DNA of 64,000 nucleotides, taken from positions 14,399,140-14,463,139 of the forward strand of contig NC_079384.1 in NCBI RefSeq assembly GCF_021018895.1. Direction: 5' to 3'. Position 1 is the stretch's first letter. Each line of letters begins with the position of its first letter. Below the pieces are notes generated by a model. That model was not told where the DNA came from. It made no database searches and saw nothing but the letters and a program-made list of their open reading frames with translations. Source of the DNA: Seriola aureovittata. Taxonomy: Eukaryota; Chordata; Actinopteri; Carangiformes; Carangidae. A program made the position numbers and the translations under genes. This document shows positions 50,006 through 62,638 of the stretch, one piece after another.

Positions 50006-50909
50006 ACTGCACAGTAATTACAGTGCTACATGACACATGATTGACATATATTATGATTATTAACAAGACTTATCATATGAAACTGAATCCCAGGAAAGCT
50101 TTCCTTATATGTGTGTATGTGTGACTGGGCACTAACCTTGTAATCTGTGTTCACACCTGTGACTGGTTGCATCAGGTATTTGTAAATCCTGCACTAGGTT
50201 TGTGTGTAAAGTCTTTCTTATATAAAGATTCACAGGTCAGTAATGCGTTTAATATGTAATATGCACAATGTTCAATGAATCCACCGAATTTGTAATATAT
50301 AGAAAAAATTAAGCATGCTGGGGTAAACATACTAAACATACATGCTGCCCCAAGTTCCAGTATGAACTTGTCAGTCACGATGTTCATCCAAATCTGCATC
50401 TGCAGCTTCTTTATGGATTAATTTTAATGGAGTAACAGTCCTGTGATCTGAAAACATGTATCAGTCTATGTCGAAAAATAAACAATAAAAACAAAACGTC
50501 CCTCTGCTTATTTCTTTGTACTTTGTTTTACCAGCAGCTTGTTTTGAACCAATGTGGATGAAGTTATTTATAGATATATATACACTCAGTTGTTGGAGTC
50601 ACCTGAGGCCAAATGTGAACGGTGTTTAAATCTACTGGGAAGGGATGACAGGACAGTATAGTAAGTGTTGCCATATATGTCACCTATAAGGGGATATATT
50701 ATTATCACATATATACATCCTCTGGATATATGAAGATATACGTTTATAACATATATGAAATACCCATAGTAAAATTTGTATATGTATATGTATTAAAAAT
50801 ATGTATGTGATAAATCTTTACATAGAAAACATATGTTTTCCATGTAAAAATTATGTGTAAACATTTGTTAACATTATATTTTAATTCATTTACACAAGTC
50901 TATTCTAGT

Positions 50910-50952
<43 letters not shown>

Positions 50953-51080
50953 GTATATATATATATATATATATACCTCCTCCTCTGTTGAGGGATGGTT
51001 TCTCTTCTTTCATATAGATCCTTCTTCTGTTTTAATTTTTTTACTGTCACTATTTATTTATTTTTTGATATGTGCTCACC
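50006..51080. other. 3'UTR of gene 4 and spacer before lrrc59
   Basis: AATAAA at 50477-50482 is preceded by the shared GAAAACATGTATCAGTCTATG word. Beyond it is AT-rich DNA, an (AC)n-(AT)n tract at 50911-50975, and no gene. Confidence 0.55.
50911..50975 (+). repeat. compound (AC)n-(AT)n microsatellite
   Basis: About 19 AC units directly followed by about 12 AT units. Confidence 0.95.
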
Positions 51081-51137
51081 TCCGGTGCTGCAAGGGGCGC
51101 TGTTCAATTCAACGTCTCCGCGCTGTCGTTCAATCAG

Positions 51138-51145
51138 TGACGTGG
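51138..51145 (+). promoter_or_regulatory. TGACGTGG element near the lrrc59 5' end
   Basis: TGACGTGG, preceded by CAATCAG, lies in the CpG-richer region before or within the first non-coding exon. It equals the core bound by ATF6/XBP1-type factors in ER-stress genes (family knowledge). Function here is inferred. Confidence 0.35.
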
Positions 51146-51428
51146 ATTTTCATTGAGGCAGTCACCGCTGCCCAAAAAACACAGACTCACCAACATTTCA
51201 GAGCTTTTTCCACGAACTTTCCTCATTTTTAGCAGCTGGGCCGCTGATTTTCTCTCCGCCGTTTCTCACGCCGACCACAGTTTTGTCACAGCTTTCATTT
51301 CAGGTGAGCAGACCGTGTGGACCGTTAACGTTTCAGGTGTTTCCTGTTGTTAAACTTGGCTCAAAATTCCCTCATGTCAGTGTTTTATTTCTCAGACTCT
51401 GCTGTGTGTTTTTCTCACAGACTCCAGA

Positions 51429-54400
51429 ATGAGTAAAAACAGCAAAGTGTTGAACCTGAAGGATAAAATCAGCGGTAATGAAGTGGACCTGAGCCTGTGT
51501 AACCTCACTGAGGTGCCAGTCAGAGAGCTGGTAAGTTGCTCGTGGTGTTTGTGTTGTTAAAATGTTGTTAAATTACACAAATAACATTAAAACAGTGGAC
51601 TGTGGCTTCAGATTGAAGACTCATCCTGCTGTGGTTTCAGCTGATAAGGTGTCACGATGTTTCTTGGTTAAAATGCTGATTAAATATAATATACAATTTC
51701 ACAGTGGTGGAAAGTAACTAAGAACATTTGCTGAAATATTATGCTTAAAGATAATTCTCATTACTTGTGCTTTAGTTGAATATTTCCAATTTATTCTACT
51801 TTATTCTTCTACTCTACAGAATTTACATACAAAACACATTATCACCTTATAAAATATTACTTGAGTCAAAGTATAAATACTGGTCAAATATTACTCCAAT
51901 ACAAGTGAAAGTTGTTCAGTCAATTTTTCATTTTCATGCCTTATTATACTATGACATTTTTATGTCGTAATTAAGCAAAACCGGTTGATTAGTTTAGGTT
52001 AGTTCATATTATGTATGTAAATATAAAATATAGACTTGTATGTTTAAATTTAATAAGAAATTATTATGAAAATCCTATACAAATAGAATTTTAATAAGCG
52101 TGTCGTTTTAATAAAGTTGCATTTTATTATGAGTATTATATATATATATGTTATAAACTTAAATCTTCACATTTTTATGCCTAAACTCATAGTATTGTGA
52201 AGCAAAAAAGTCATAGTATGATAACGCCTTAATATAGTAAGGCATAAAAATGTCATAGTATTCATGGTGACATTTTCATGGGATTTTTCGACAGCAACTC
52301 ATAATTTGATATATCCACCATTTTATGTTTACTCCTGCTAGCAACCTGACTGCTAGCCTACAGAAGACAGAAGCCAGGGTTAGCTTGCTAGATAACACTA
52401 GCTAACATGGTTAAATAACATCAGTTGACATTTTTCTGGTGACGTTAGGTACCACTGTCATATCCTCACATGACGTGAGCCTTCAGATAGCTCCGCCCTT
52501 TGAGTTAATCAAATGCTAACATGCCCAAATCAGTTGTCTTGGAGACGCAATCTCTTGGAGGGCACATAGGAATGATCTAATATGGCTTCACTCCAAACAT
52601 AGTGCGAATGAGTTCACCCAAACATTAGTAGGGACATGTCCATACCGTCCATATGCAAACCTACGCCCGTGGATTATAGATACCTACATAGATGTTTTCA
52701 GTTACTGAGGCTGATTAGACTCAAGTTGGAGTTGTGCGAGTAATTTCCGCTGTAACAAAACTATCAGGATGAGCTCATGAGGTCCCTGTGTGATCTTATT
52801 TTGCAAGATAATAACCTGTGTGGACAGTATATTATCTTGTCCAAGTAAGATTGAAAGAAAATAGCTTTCAGGACCTTTAGGGACTCTTCTGCAAAATCAT
52901 TACTTTTACTTTGAATACTTTTTGTACATTTTGCTGTTAAAACTTCTGTACTTTTACTCAAGTAGAATTTTGATTATAGGACTTTTATTTGTAACAGAGT
53001 ATTTTTAAATTGTGGTACTTTTATTTTTATGTTAGTCAAGGACCTGAGTACTTCTTCCACCACTGCAATTACAGCCTATATTAAACTGACTCATGCTATT
53101 ATTGATCCCAACAGGCTTTATTCCCCAAAGCAACCGTTGTGGATTTGTCTTGCAACAACATTACCTCCCTTCCTGTGAGTATGAACACAATCATACTGTA
53201 GTTAAACACACCATTTTACCCCTTGTATATGTGGTTCCCAACCTTTTTTGTCTTGTGAGCCCTATATTGAGTTAGGAGCAGTTGAACCGTGGACTAACCT
53301 ACTCTTAAGAGGTAAAAGTATCCAGAGAAAATTCAAGAAAATGTAAAACTGAATCTTATTTTCTTTTATTACACTTCATCCCTTTTAATTGTTTTATAAA
53401 CCCTCATATTTCCCCTGGACACTTGGTGGAAAACCACTGCTTTAAGTGTTTAAAGTATTTCAATTTCAAAAAGATTTAATTAAAATCTCCAAGCAAAAGA
53501 AGTAAGGTTTTGAAACTGTTTGAAATTAAACAGTAAGAAAATATTATTTTAGGTGATGTGAAACAAATGTGTTTTACTTTTCCAATAATAACACTCTGAA
53601 CTACTTGGAGGTGGTTTGGCCTTAGTTAAATAAAGATTAATGTGAGTTTAAGTTTATTTTAAGTCAGTTTTTTAAGTCTCTCACACCTTCTAGGTCACTT
53701 CAGCAGACTCTGGTAGCTGATGCATCTCTAATACCTTGTTTCTACTTGTGTCATAATTTTATTTAGAGCTGCTCCATTCATCCTGTCATTAAACTCCTCT
53801 GCAGGTTTTCCTCACCTCAGTGGTGAACAAACAGAGAACATTAAGACTGATGTTTTTTTTTCTTTGGCGGGGTTTGTTTTTCCTGCAGCCAGAGTTCTGC
53901 AACCTGACCCACCTTGTCAAAGTGGATCTGAGTAAAAACCAGCTTACCTGTCTACCGGATGACCTGGGGAACCTGGCCAACCTTCAACATCTGGATCTGT
54001 ACAACAACAAGCTGACTGTCCTGCCTGTCAGCTTCTCTCAGCTCAGGGTGGGTGCCAGACAGGAGCAGTGTTTGTTCCTGTAACACGTGTATGTCCTGAT
54101 CCAAGTAACATAAAGCTGCAACGTCAGTATGTGTGTGTGTAAAATCAAGAGTGTGACCACCCAGCTCCTATTCAGTTTTTACACTTCATACTTTAACCTG
54201 ATGTTGTTTTCTTAAGTGAATAGATTGACATGTCAGTGTGCTTACTGGCTTTCTTCCTGAGTAGTTGAAGAGAAGATTAATACCACTCTCATATGTATAT
54301 AGTAAATATGAAGCTTAAGTGTATGTCAGACTATTTCTTTAATGGTAAATACTTGGTGATAGACTTGAGCGTGTGCTAACCTCTGCTGAGTGTAGTCAAA

Positions 54401-55914
54401 CCTCACATCCTATTTAACTTTGGCTTGTGTGTGTTTGTGCACAGAGTCTGAAGTGGTTGGATCTGAAGGATAACCCGCTGGAGCCCGTCCTGGCCAAGGC
54501 AGCAGGAGACTGTCTGGATGAGAAGCAGTGCAAACAGTGCGCCTCCAAGGTGACAGAGAAATACAGAGTGATCAATCAACCAGTTTACACATAGTATTTA
54601 AATTGTAAGTGTCCAAAACTTAAAAGTCTGCGGTTTTATTTCAGGTTCTGCAGCACATGAGATCCATTCAGGATGAGGTGGATCGTGCACGAGAGAAGCG
54701 CCTGTTGAGGGAAAAAGGTTGGTATCAGGGAAAATTTCTATTTGAGCTTGGAAACAATTTCAGAACAAGTTGTGGGAGATGACCGATTGCATTTTGCTCT
54801 ATAGATTTAGACACCAAACCTCAACACTTTTTTGGTGCAGACCGGTATGTTTCAGTAGCAGAGAGCGTCTACTCGGATTCGGAGTCTTGTTTACTTGCTT
54901 GTTCAAGTACAAAAAAAAGGTTAAAAATTTTGACAGTTTCATTTAAAAAGTAAGTGTATTTGAAAGTAAGTGAAACTCAGATACCATGTCATATGCACCT
55001 GCAGCATTTTACTGTTGTAGCTGGTTGGGAAGGAGCTAGTTTTAACTACATCAGATACAGTTTGATAGTATTTTTACAAGTGGTTTCCAACCTGGGGGTC
55101 ACAATACAATTCTGGGGGGTTGTAAGATGATTAATTATAGTTGGCCACAAACAAAAAGCAAAGTTGTGGTTGTTTTGTTGGACTTTCCTCCAACTTTTTT
55201 AGCCTCATAACAGTTTTGCTGCTGAGATGTCGAACTGAGGATGAAGTGCATTTTATTTATGACAGGAAACCGGGAACAAGCCTCCTGAGACACAATTAAA
55301 ATAATGTGCTGTCATTGGCATATGTGACATTTCTCTTCATCCCTCAACCCAGAGCTGGAGAGGAAGAAGGAGGCGAAGCAGAGGGAGCGGGAGGCCAGAG
55401 AGAAGGAGGCTCGTAAACGGGAGAAGGCAGAGGAGAAGGAGAAGAGGAGGAAGGAGTACAACGCTCAAAAGGCGGCCATAGCTGCACAAGAACAACAGAA
55501 GAAGAAGAGCGAAGAGAAGAAGAAAAAGAACGGACAGGCAGCAGGTGGGAATAAAGGTCTGGAACAATGGATAGATGTTTGTCGTATTATAGAAGTCGTT
55601 CTAATGTCATCCTCTCTCGTTTAATCTCAGCAGGTAAAAAGGTCGTCGTGGAATCGGCTCCTAAACCTCGACGTTCTCTCATTGGCCTGTTGTTCAAGCT
55701 CCTCCTCCTGCTGCTATTGGGATTGGCCGGCGTCGTCACCGCCTGCCGCCTGACCGACCTGCAGAAGGAAGACGTGTGCGTGCCGATCAACGTCGCCGTG
55801 GACGACAGCCTATTCTGGGCCAGAGAGCAGGAGGGTGTGGTCAGACAACTGGTGCAGAATCTGTCATCTGCTGCGAAGGAGTTTCTTGAATCCACGCAAA
55901 CGTCTAAGAACTAA
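51429..55914 (+). CDS. lrrc59: leucine-rich repeat protein 59, ER membrane protein
   Basis: Coding exons: 51429-51530, 53115-53174, 53889-54047, 54445-54549, 54645-54717, 55353-55544, 55631-55914 (or 55634-55914), giving 324 or 323 residues; human is about 307. A non-coding first exon probably ends at 51303 (CAG/GTGAGC), and the exon with the ATG begins at 51421. The N-terminal half has leucine-rich repeats ([59 protein letters not shown]). A highly charged Lys/Glu/Arg coiled-coil-like region follows, then one membrane segment ([19 protein letters not shown]) and a short lumenal tail. The family is a tail-anchored-like ER/nuclear-envelope protein tied to ribosomes and to nuclear import of FGF1. 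Exon 55353-55544 is joined after a weak GTTGGT donor. AATAAA at 56724-56729. Confidence 0.97.
51702..53065. mobile_element. paired CAGTGGTGGAA inverted ends filling lrrc59 intron 1
   Basis: CAGTGGTGGAAAGTAACTAA at 51702 is matched by an inverse end TTCCACCACTG at 53055-53065. Both are followed inward by the AAGTAC/GTACTT words of a known fish repeat. The interior has AT-rich DNA with TTAGC words. It may be one element with an insertion or two facing copies. Confidence 0.5.
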
Positions 55915-56729
55915 ACACTCACCTGCTTCCATCAAAACTCAGAGCTGCAGGTTTTCACTCTCACCTGTGAATCCTAGGATTTTTTTTTTATTATTTTAAA
56001 TATGCTGAAATCATAATTCTCATTAAGATGGGCAACCCTGCATCCCCTCACCCTGTTTGTGGTGCTGGGAGGTGGAGTCTGTACAGATTGACAAAGGGGG
56101 ATGGACAAATGTGTCAAAATCATCTTAAATTCCTATGGAATTGTTGTCGCTCTTGTATCCTCTTTGTACTACAGCCTGTTTTTAAAAAAAAAAAAAAAAA
56201 AAAGAGCCATCATCTTAAATGTTTCACCACCCACCATGTTTTGCACTTGGACCAACACCAGGGGTTCGGTTTGTGTTTCAGTGCATGGCATGGAGTGCGG
56301 GTGGCATTTGAGAGATGATCAGTGAAATGTCAGGTGGCCCTGTCTGTGCTGCACTGCAGTGTCGAGTCGCATGTTAACCGCCGGTCAGAGTTGTGCATCA
56401 GCCAATCAGAGTCAGATGTGGCAGTCTGAGCATGTGCAGCGAAGGCTTTGTGAATGTAGAGCTCGATCGTCTTTGCTCTCCGCCGCCTTTTAGAGTCTTA
56501 AATCAGTTAAAGCAGCTAAATCTCACAAAACCGTCTGCCACGCAAACTAAAACCCAACTGATACACGAGCAGATTTCAACTAATCACGGATATATCTGGC
56601 GTATATGTCGGCTGATGACTAACAAGAAGCTGCAGCAACAATGCCAAAGACAGTGTTGTCATTACATAGTTTGTCCACCAAATGTCCTGCTAAGTAAGTT
56701 ATGCATCTTGGTCACAACTCTGTAATAAA
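55915..56729 (+). other. lrrc59: lrrc59 3'UTR
   Basis: Follows the TAA at 55912-55914. Contains an A-run near 56180-56203 and AATAAA at 56724-56729. Confidence 0.55.
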
Positions 56730-56754
56730 CAAATTTAAAGGGTACTTATAGCAA

Positions 56755-56915
56755 ATGTTTTTGTATTTATTTTAGGACTGCAGCAAAAAAAAAAAAAAAA
56801 AAAGTTTGACATTTTTTCACTATTTTTGAAAAACTACTGTAATGATTAATCACTCATCAAATATAGTTGCTGATTATTTTCCTGTGGATGGACTAATCGT
56901 TTCAACCCTAGTTTG
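56755..56915 (-). repeat. piece of the AATCGTTAGTTGCAGCC-type repeat
   Basis: TTTTAGGACTGCAGC at the left and GTGGATGGACTAATCGTTTC at the right, with TGATTAATCACTCATCAAAT inside. Opposite in orientation to 18880-19155. Confidence 0.5.
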
Positions 56916-58469
56916 TTTGAAAGAATAAAAAGAATATCAGCCGATATATTGTCATCATATTTTTCTTAAACTCAACTCTAACAGTGATATCTTTACTGGC
57001 CTTTAAAATCTGGTATCAGTCAGGCTCTTGCCAAAGCACAAAAATGATGTATCAGAGATTTTGCATGTGTTAACCCTTCTGTTACATGCTACATCACAGA
57101 TAACTGTTTTGCAAATCATGCTTCAGACTTTTGAATGATTTGTTCCTGCTTCCCTGCTGTCACTGGTTTCCATTCATATCCACACAGTCTGAAAAGTAGT
57201 TAGCAGACTTTTGAAACTTGCTGGAGTTGTTTAATTCATCACACTGAACGTGAAGCTTCCAATAATTTGTCAAAGCCGTGCACATTCAAATCTGCACCTC
57301 CAATAAACAAGAATGAACTGACTGATTAATGTTTCAGACTGTACAAACAAAATAGAAACCAGTGGCTGCACAGAAGTTTGAAGAATACAGAAATGCAACA
57401 GCAGCACATTTGCAAAAAAGGTTATAAATATAAAAAAAAGGTTATAGCAAGTATTCACGTTTTGTTGCTAAGGGGATATCACATAAATATAGTATGGTCC
57501 TTTTTGTGCAGTGGTCACAGCATTTGACTGCACAGCATCTGGTGAATAAAGGACAAACTTTCAAATGCCTTTCTTCTTTGTATCTGACAGATATGACTTT
57601 CTTGTTCTCTTTCAGTTTTAACCGGTGATTTTTGAAATGAAACATTTGCTGCCTTTGCTGCACTGGTTCTTGTACAGCTTTGTCCATGCTCAAACATCGT
57701 CAGTGTCATTAAATGGCTACGCACTGCAAGAAACATTTGAGCGTCGTGTTTTTGTAGCAGAAGAATAACCATTCAATGTCAGCTTGTGGTACTCAACACA
57801 TTTTAGTCGATCTTAGAGTTAAGTCCAAATTGCATTATTATAATTGATTTATTCTTCCATAACAATTTAAAACTTTTAGTCCCCTAAAGCTTTCCACGTG
57901 GAGCTGAGGATGCTGCAGTACGTGACATAAAAACAACTTTATATCACAGGATACATATAATTCCCTGGACCTCGTGGTGAGATTCTCAACTATTTTTTGC
58001 AAGATCAAAAATGAACTTTATATTGTATTTTTTTCAGTTTCTATACAAAGACAAACTAACATACAGGGTTGATTTAAAGACAGAAAGGACATTTCAATAA
58101 CATCTCCACCACAACAGCACGGAGCTCAAGAAATTGTAAACAAATGTATTTGCATTATGGGAAATATCCATTTCCTGATCCACACATTAGACCTCCATAG
58201 TCAATTCTGCAAACGTTAATGTGAATGAGCTCATATGACGTCTGACACATGAGACCATAAACCACGTCATATGACACAGAGAAGCCTGTGAGAGCCAGTG
58301 ACCACAGTCACCATTAGCCTGATGAAACTAATCAATCTGGCAAATTTATATCAATCTAGGAAATAATAAGTTATAATGAAATTAGTTATTGTGCTTTTCA
58401 CAGTAATGGAAGTCCAACTAGATTAAGAGCCCACAGCCATGTTAGCAGCTCAGTGAGGCTGTTCTAAGA

Positions 58470-58810
58470 CACAATGGTACCTCGAGCTAAATGCTAACAT
58501 CAGCATGCTAATGTTTAGCAGCTACAATGTTTAGCATGTTAGTTTAGCCTGTTAGCATGCTAGCATTTGCTAACTGGCACAAAGTACGACTGAGGCTGAT
58601 GGGAATGTCATTAGTTTTGCAGGTGTTTGGTTATAGACAAAAGTATTGGACAAAGAACGATGATGACTGATGGTGGATCAGCAAAGTGATAACAATCAAG
58701 ATATTCCGCTAAAAAACAGAAATGCCAACCTCATAGTGGCACGAGAGGAAAAAACAATTAGACGCTCACCAAAGTCATCAGGAAACCCAACTTAAAATTA
58801 CGATCACATT
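58470..58810 (-). repeat. TTAGCATGCTAGC-rich fish repeat
   Basis: A run of GCTAACATCAGCATGCTAAT, TTAGCATGTTAG and CTAGCATTTGCTAACTGGCA leads into GAGGCTGATGGGAATGTCAT, TAGTTTTGCAGGTGTTTGG and CACCAAAGTCATCAGGA. This is the fuller form of the family seen at 25978-26275 and 48485-48705. Confidence 0.65.
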
Positions 58811-59644
58811 GCGTTTATTTCTATCTTTACGCCAAATAACTCTTTCCGGTCTTATCTTTGGCTAATGTTCAATTCAAACTGGAAATTATTAAATGTAAAT
58901 AAAATACAGAGGTGAGATTATCTGAACATTTTTTTTTAAATTACCTTAAAAAGAAAACAAAAACTACATGCAAATAAATTTTAGTCTAACTTAACTTGGG
59001 TTGATCTGTCGTGATCTATTCCAGTCGAGTTGGAAATAACACACTGGGTGGCTTCAACATGTAGAATGATAGGCCTCCATTTCACATGTGGGGTCATGCA
59101 GTTTGATACCAAAGGCGTTAGATCAATAAAGCTCATGCACTTGACATTTAATCTCAACCACCAGCCTTCCTGTCCTGAACGAAGAAAATTATGAGAAATG
59201 CAGCCGACTAATGCTGCAATTAGGAGGAATGTGAGACAAACATGTTTGCTATAATGCACAGGAGATGCGTTTCACTCAAGTGGAAATGCTTCTCTATCTG
59301 ACATGATTTTTTTTTTATGTATTCAGGGTCATTTTCTGCATTTACATTTTAAAGAGAACATCTTTAAACCCTTAGTAATACCCCTGTTTTTGTATACAAG
59401 CCAAAACAGCTACACACAGAATTAGTTTTTTTAATTTCTATGCACTGCTGTTACAACACAAGCACTTGTAGTTGCACTGATACTGGGATCTTAAAATGCC
59501 TAACCCAGACAGAATCATGATGATTTGTGCTTTAAAATCATGTATGGTCTATAAAAGTTGCACAAAGACTCAACTGGATGCCAACCCAAATAAAATGAAC
59601 CACTTCCACTAGAAACCACCAGACGTTTCTATCCTTCATCTTTC

Positions 59645-59650
<6 letters not shown>

Positions 59651-59679
<29 letters not shown>
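59651..59679 (+). repeat. (CT)n microsatellite
   Basis: About 14 CT units. Confidence 0.95.
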
Positions 59680-59879
59680 GTGCTCATCATCAGAGACTAC
59701 CACAAATGCTTCATAGAAAAGGAGTTAGTCTGGACATAGAAAAAAAAAACCAAAACAATGACTGGCCTTTTAAATGATTATAAAGCTTCGTTATATTTTC
59801 CCCATTAAAAGCGCCATTGGGGAAAAAGCCAATTTAATGGAACTTTGTGGGCTTTTAGTGTGGACGGAAAAGCTTTTCT

Positions 59880-60065
59880 TCTTCCTGTGGTTTTCAATTT
59901 TAAAAGGAACACTGACATTTTAGAGAAAGCACCTCTGGGCACAGTCAGGCTAGCTGTTTCCCTCTGCTTCCAGTCTTTGTGCTAAGCTAAGCTAACCAGC
60001 TGCTGGCTGTTGCTTCATATTAACTGTACAGACATGAGAATGGTATCACTCCTCTCATCTAGAGA
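59880..60065 (+). repeat. percomorph GCTAAGCTAAGCTAACC repeat, copy B
   Basis: CAGTCAGGCTAGCTGTTTCC, CAGTCTTTGTGCTAAGC and TAAGCTAACCAGCTGCTGGC match, in reverse orientation, the repeat at 7130-7390. Confidence 0.65.
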
Positions 60066-60078
60066 CTATGTTACATGC

Positions 60079-60089
60079 ACGTGTGTGTG

Positions 60090-60122
<33 letters not shown>

Positions 60123-60130
60123 GTGTATCC
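60079..60130 (+). repeat. interrupted (GT)n microsatellite
   Basis: GT units with single GC and AT interruptions, about 120 bp beyond the nat9 stop codon. Confidence 0.9.
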
Positions 60131-60249
60131 AAAAGTCCAAACCACACAACGGTTTTCAGCATGGCGTCCCCGGGTTTCTTCAGCTGTGCAGAATGATCTG
60201 CTTCACAGCTGGAAGTCTTTAGGATGTGAGGATGCGTCGCTACGACACT

Positions 60250-61018
60250 TTACTGTGAAACCAGTTCCTGCCTGTTGCCACAGGTCTGTGTGTAGTCCCT
60301 CTCCTTCATGAAGGTCGTGTCGTCCAGCAGCTTCGTCCGAACACACTCATCCACCGTCATCTCAAGGGTCACCTCTTTGAACACCTTACACACCGACACC
60401 TGCCGCGGACACGAGGTGTGACGGTCAGATCCACTTACAGAGCTTCTACATTTTCAGGCTCGTCACACAGTGAGAACACGTGATCTTATTACCTCCTGGA
60501 AGTGGAGTTTCTTGAACATGCCGATGCTGACCTCGTTGTCCAGCCCAATTTTCGCTTGAAACTTTTTGACCCCGAGTTTGGTGGCTCCTGGTGGAGGACG
60601 AGACAAGACACTGATCACCACCATTCACATTCAGAAATGCACAAACGCCTTATTTCTTTTTCAAATTAAAACTATGTCAAAGCCACTATAAGTAGAATTG
60701 TTCTGTGATGGTGGCATCTTTCAGAGACCTTTTTTTTTTTTTTTTTGGTGAAAGTTAGTGCAGATTATGTGTCGCTCTCTTCCAGTGTCATGTTTGTTGT
60801 TGTCTGATTTCTGGTGTTTTGATCATTGCTCATCAGTTTGCTTTGCCATAGCCATCTACGGTGGCCCTGAGAGCTCAATGCACTGAAGAAAACACATGCA
60901 AATATAAAAAAACGCTCTGCAAATTCACAAAACACAACAGAAGTGTTTCTAGGGGTGTCCCGGCCATGTTCATGACTTTTATCTTTTTGATTTATTTTTT
61001 GCCTTAATTCCTTGAGAG

Positions 61019-61058
<40 letters not shown>

Positions 61059-62638
61059 GCAGTTTGCATGTTTTCTTAAGTTGCAGTGCGTTGAGCTCTC
61101 AGGGCCACCGTACCAATCAGTAGCAGGTGATCCCATCATTTTCGGTTGACACAGGAGCTGCAGTTGTGATTATTAGGAGCAGTTAAAAACAAAAACAACA
61201 AATTAAGAGTTGTTATTTCTGTAAATCAATCAGTCTAATCCACTGCTCTGTCTGATCCACTGATGTGGCAATTGTTCTTTCTTATTTTTCTGGCTCTAGC
61301 ACAGGTTGGCAACAACGAACATAACACTAGACCAACTTCAACTGCTCAAAAATAGAAAATTGGGCAGCAATTCAAAAGGTCTGGTACCAGGAAAAGGTGG
61401 CACCCAAGTGAAGCTTTAACCTGCTGTAAGTAACACATTTCAGGTTCATTTAGGCTGTTAACAAGCGTTAAAGAATCTCCTGACAGCCTGTATAAGCTAC
61501 TCACCGTAACACATCATCATGCGTATCACCTCCTTCCCGATGCCCCTCCCTCTGTAACTCGTCTCTAGTAAAACACAAGAAACTTTATCAGCATCAGGGA
61601 AGTTTGGCGTCAAAATAGAGAGATGCATGTGGGAAACGGTTGATGTGTTAAAAACAAAACACCAGCTGATTTTAGATGTTTCAGAAGCTTTTTATTTGCC
61701 TTTGGATAATTTTCAAGATAAACTCATTGGGCTTCACCTGCTATCATGATCTCCAGCTCAGCCAAGGAGGGGTCTGTGGGGTCAGTCAGGAAGATGTTGA
61801 CATCTCCCACCATGCACTGCTCCTCCTCTACACCGGGGTCTGCCCACCGCTGCTTGTCCAGGATGATGAATGTGCACTCTAGCAAAATAAAATAAAACAA
61901 AATAAATCAAATACAACAGCTTTGCTTTCTATCAAATCTGAAGGATGACGGTATGAATGTATAAAAAGAGAGTCCAGTAATTCATATTAAATAAATAAAT
62001 AATTATCTGTTAATTGTGTGGTGGCCCCTGGTTGGTAGCCACTGCTTTAGGGTATTTATATCTGTCATTTTGTGTGTGCACATTGTAGGCAAATGACCCC
62101 TCACTGTCATCATCCTCCCTCCAGCTCTGCTGCATGTCGTACTCCTGTTCCAGGGTCAGCGGCTCTGAGGCCGTCAGCTGCTGCAGCTCAGGAGACTTCA
62201 TCCACTCATGATACCTGACGAGTGAAGACAGGTGGATAAGAGAAGAGGGGGCTGCAGGTTTCCACAAGTTAAACTTAATACTTCATCTGGATGCCAAAGG
62301 ACTGAATTTAGATTCTGATTATTATTATTATTACTATAACTGCTCAACTTGTATTACACTAGTCTAAGAATACAGGCTACAGACAGGCATGGTTAAATTC
62401 AGGCATTGAATCTAAAATAATAAAAGCAGCCTGTAAAACCTTTTCAGGATAATTAAAACACGCTAATAACAAGAGGACACCAGCAGAGGAACAAATGATA
62501 GTAGAGACAAATGAATAACTGAATAAAGAAAACACAGACGGACTGATCAGCTGTTCGTTACCTGGGCACGTGCTCTGCATTGTAAGGAACCAACACAACT
62601 CTGTGTCCCTCGAGTAAAGTGTTCTCATTTACCTTCAT
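60250..62638 (-). CDS. nat9: N-acetyltransferase 9 (GNAT family)
   Basis: Six exons on the minus strand: 62562-62638, 62105-62214, 61738-61878, 61505-61564, 60493-60587, 60250-60399 (633 nt, 210 residues; human is 207). All junctions are GT-AG and in phase. The start MKVNENTLLEGHRVVLVPYN fits the family N-terminus. RYHEWMKSPELQQLTASEPL and the following TLEQEY are strongly conserved. CTFIILDK, MVGDVNIFLTD and ELEIMIAE form the core of the GNAT fold. TSYRGRGIGKEVIRMMMCYG carries the R/Q-x-x-G-x-G/A acetyl-CoA loop. FQAKIGLDNEVSIGMFKKL is motif B. NAT9 is a poorly characterised cytosolic acetyltransferase linked to microtubule stability in flies. It faces lrrc59 and lies on the same strand as the gene at 63707. 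Confidence 0.96.
61013..61056 (+). repeat. (GA)n microsatellite in nat9 intron 4
   Basis: About 20 GA units with one CG interruption, within the nat9 intron 60588-61504. That intron also has a T-run near 60731-60746. Confidence 0.95.

Larger units (their letters stand above)
56730..60249. other. convergent spacer between lrrc59 and nat9
   Basis: The two genes face each other tail to tail. The region holds repeat pieces at 56755-56915, 58470-58810 and 59880-60065 and several microsatellites. Part must be nat9 3'UTR, but no clear minus-strand AATAAA close to the stop was found. Confidence 0.5.

Noticed and set aside
55337..55567. Leu-rich minus-strand open frame
   Set aside because: Antisense of the Lys/Glu-rich coiled-coil exon of lrrc59.
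59880..60249. Possible extra coding exon beyond the nat9 stop
   Set aside because: The nat9 frame ends at 60250, giving the usual family length; the following DNA is microsatellite and repeat.
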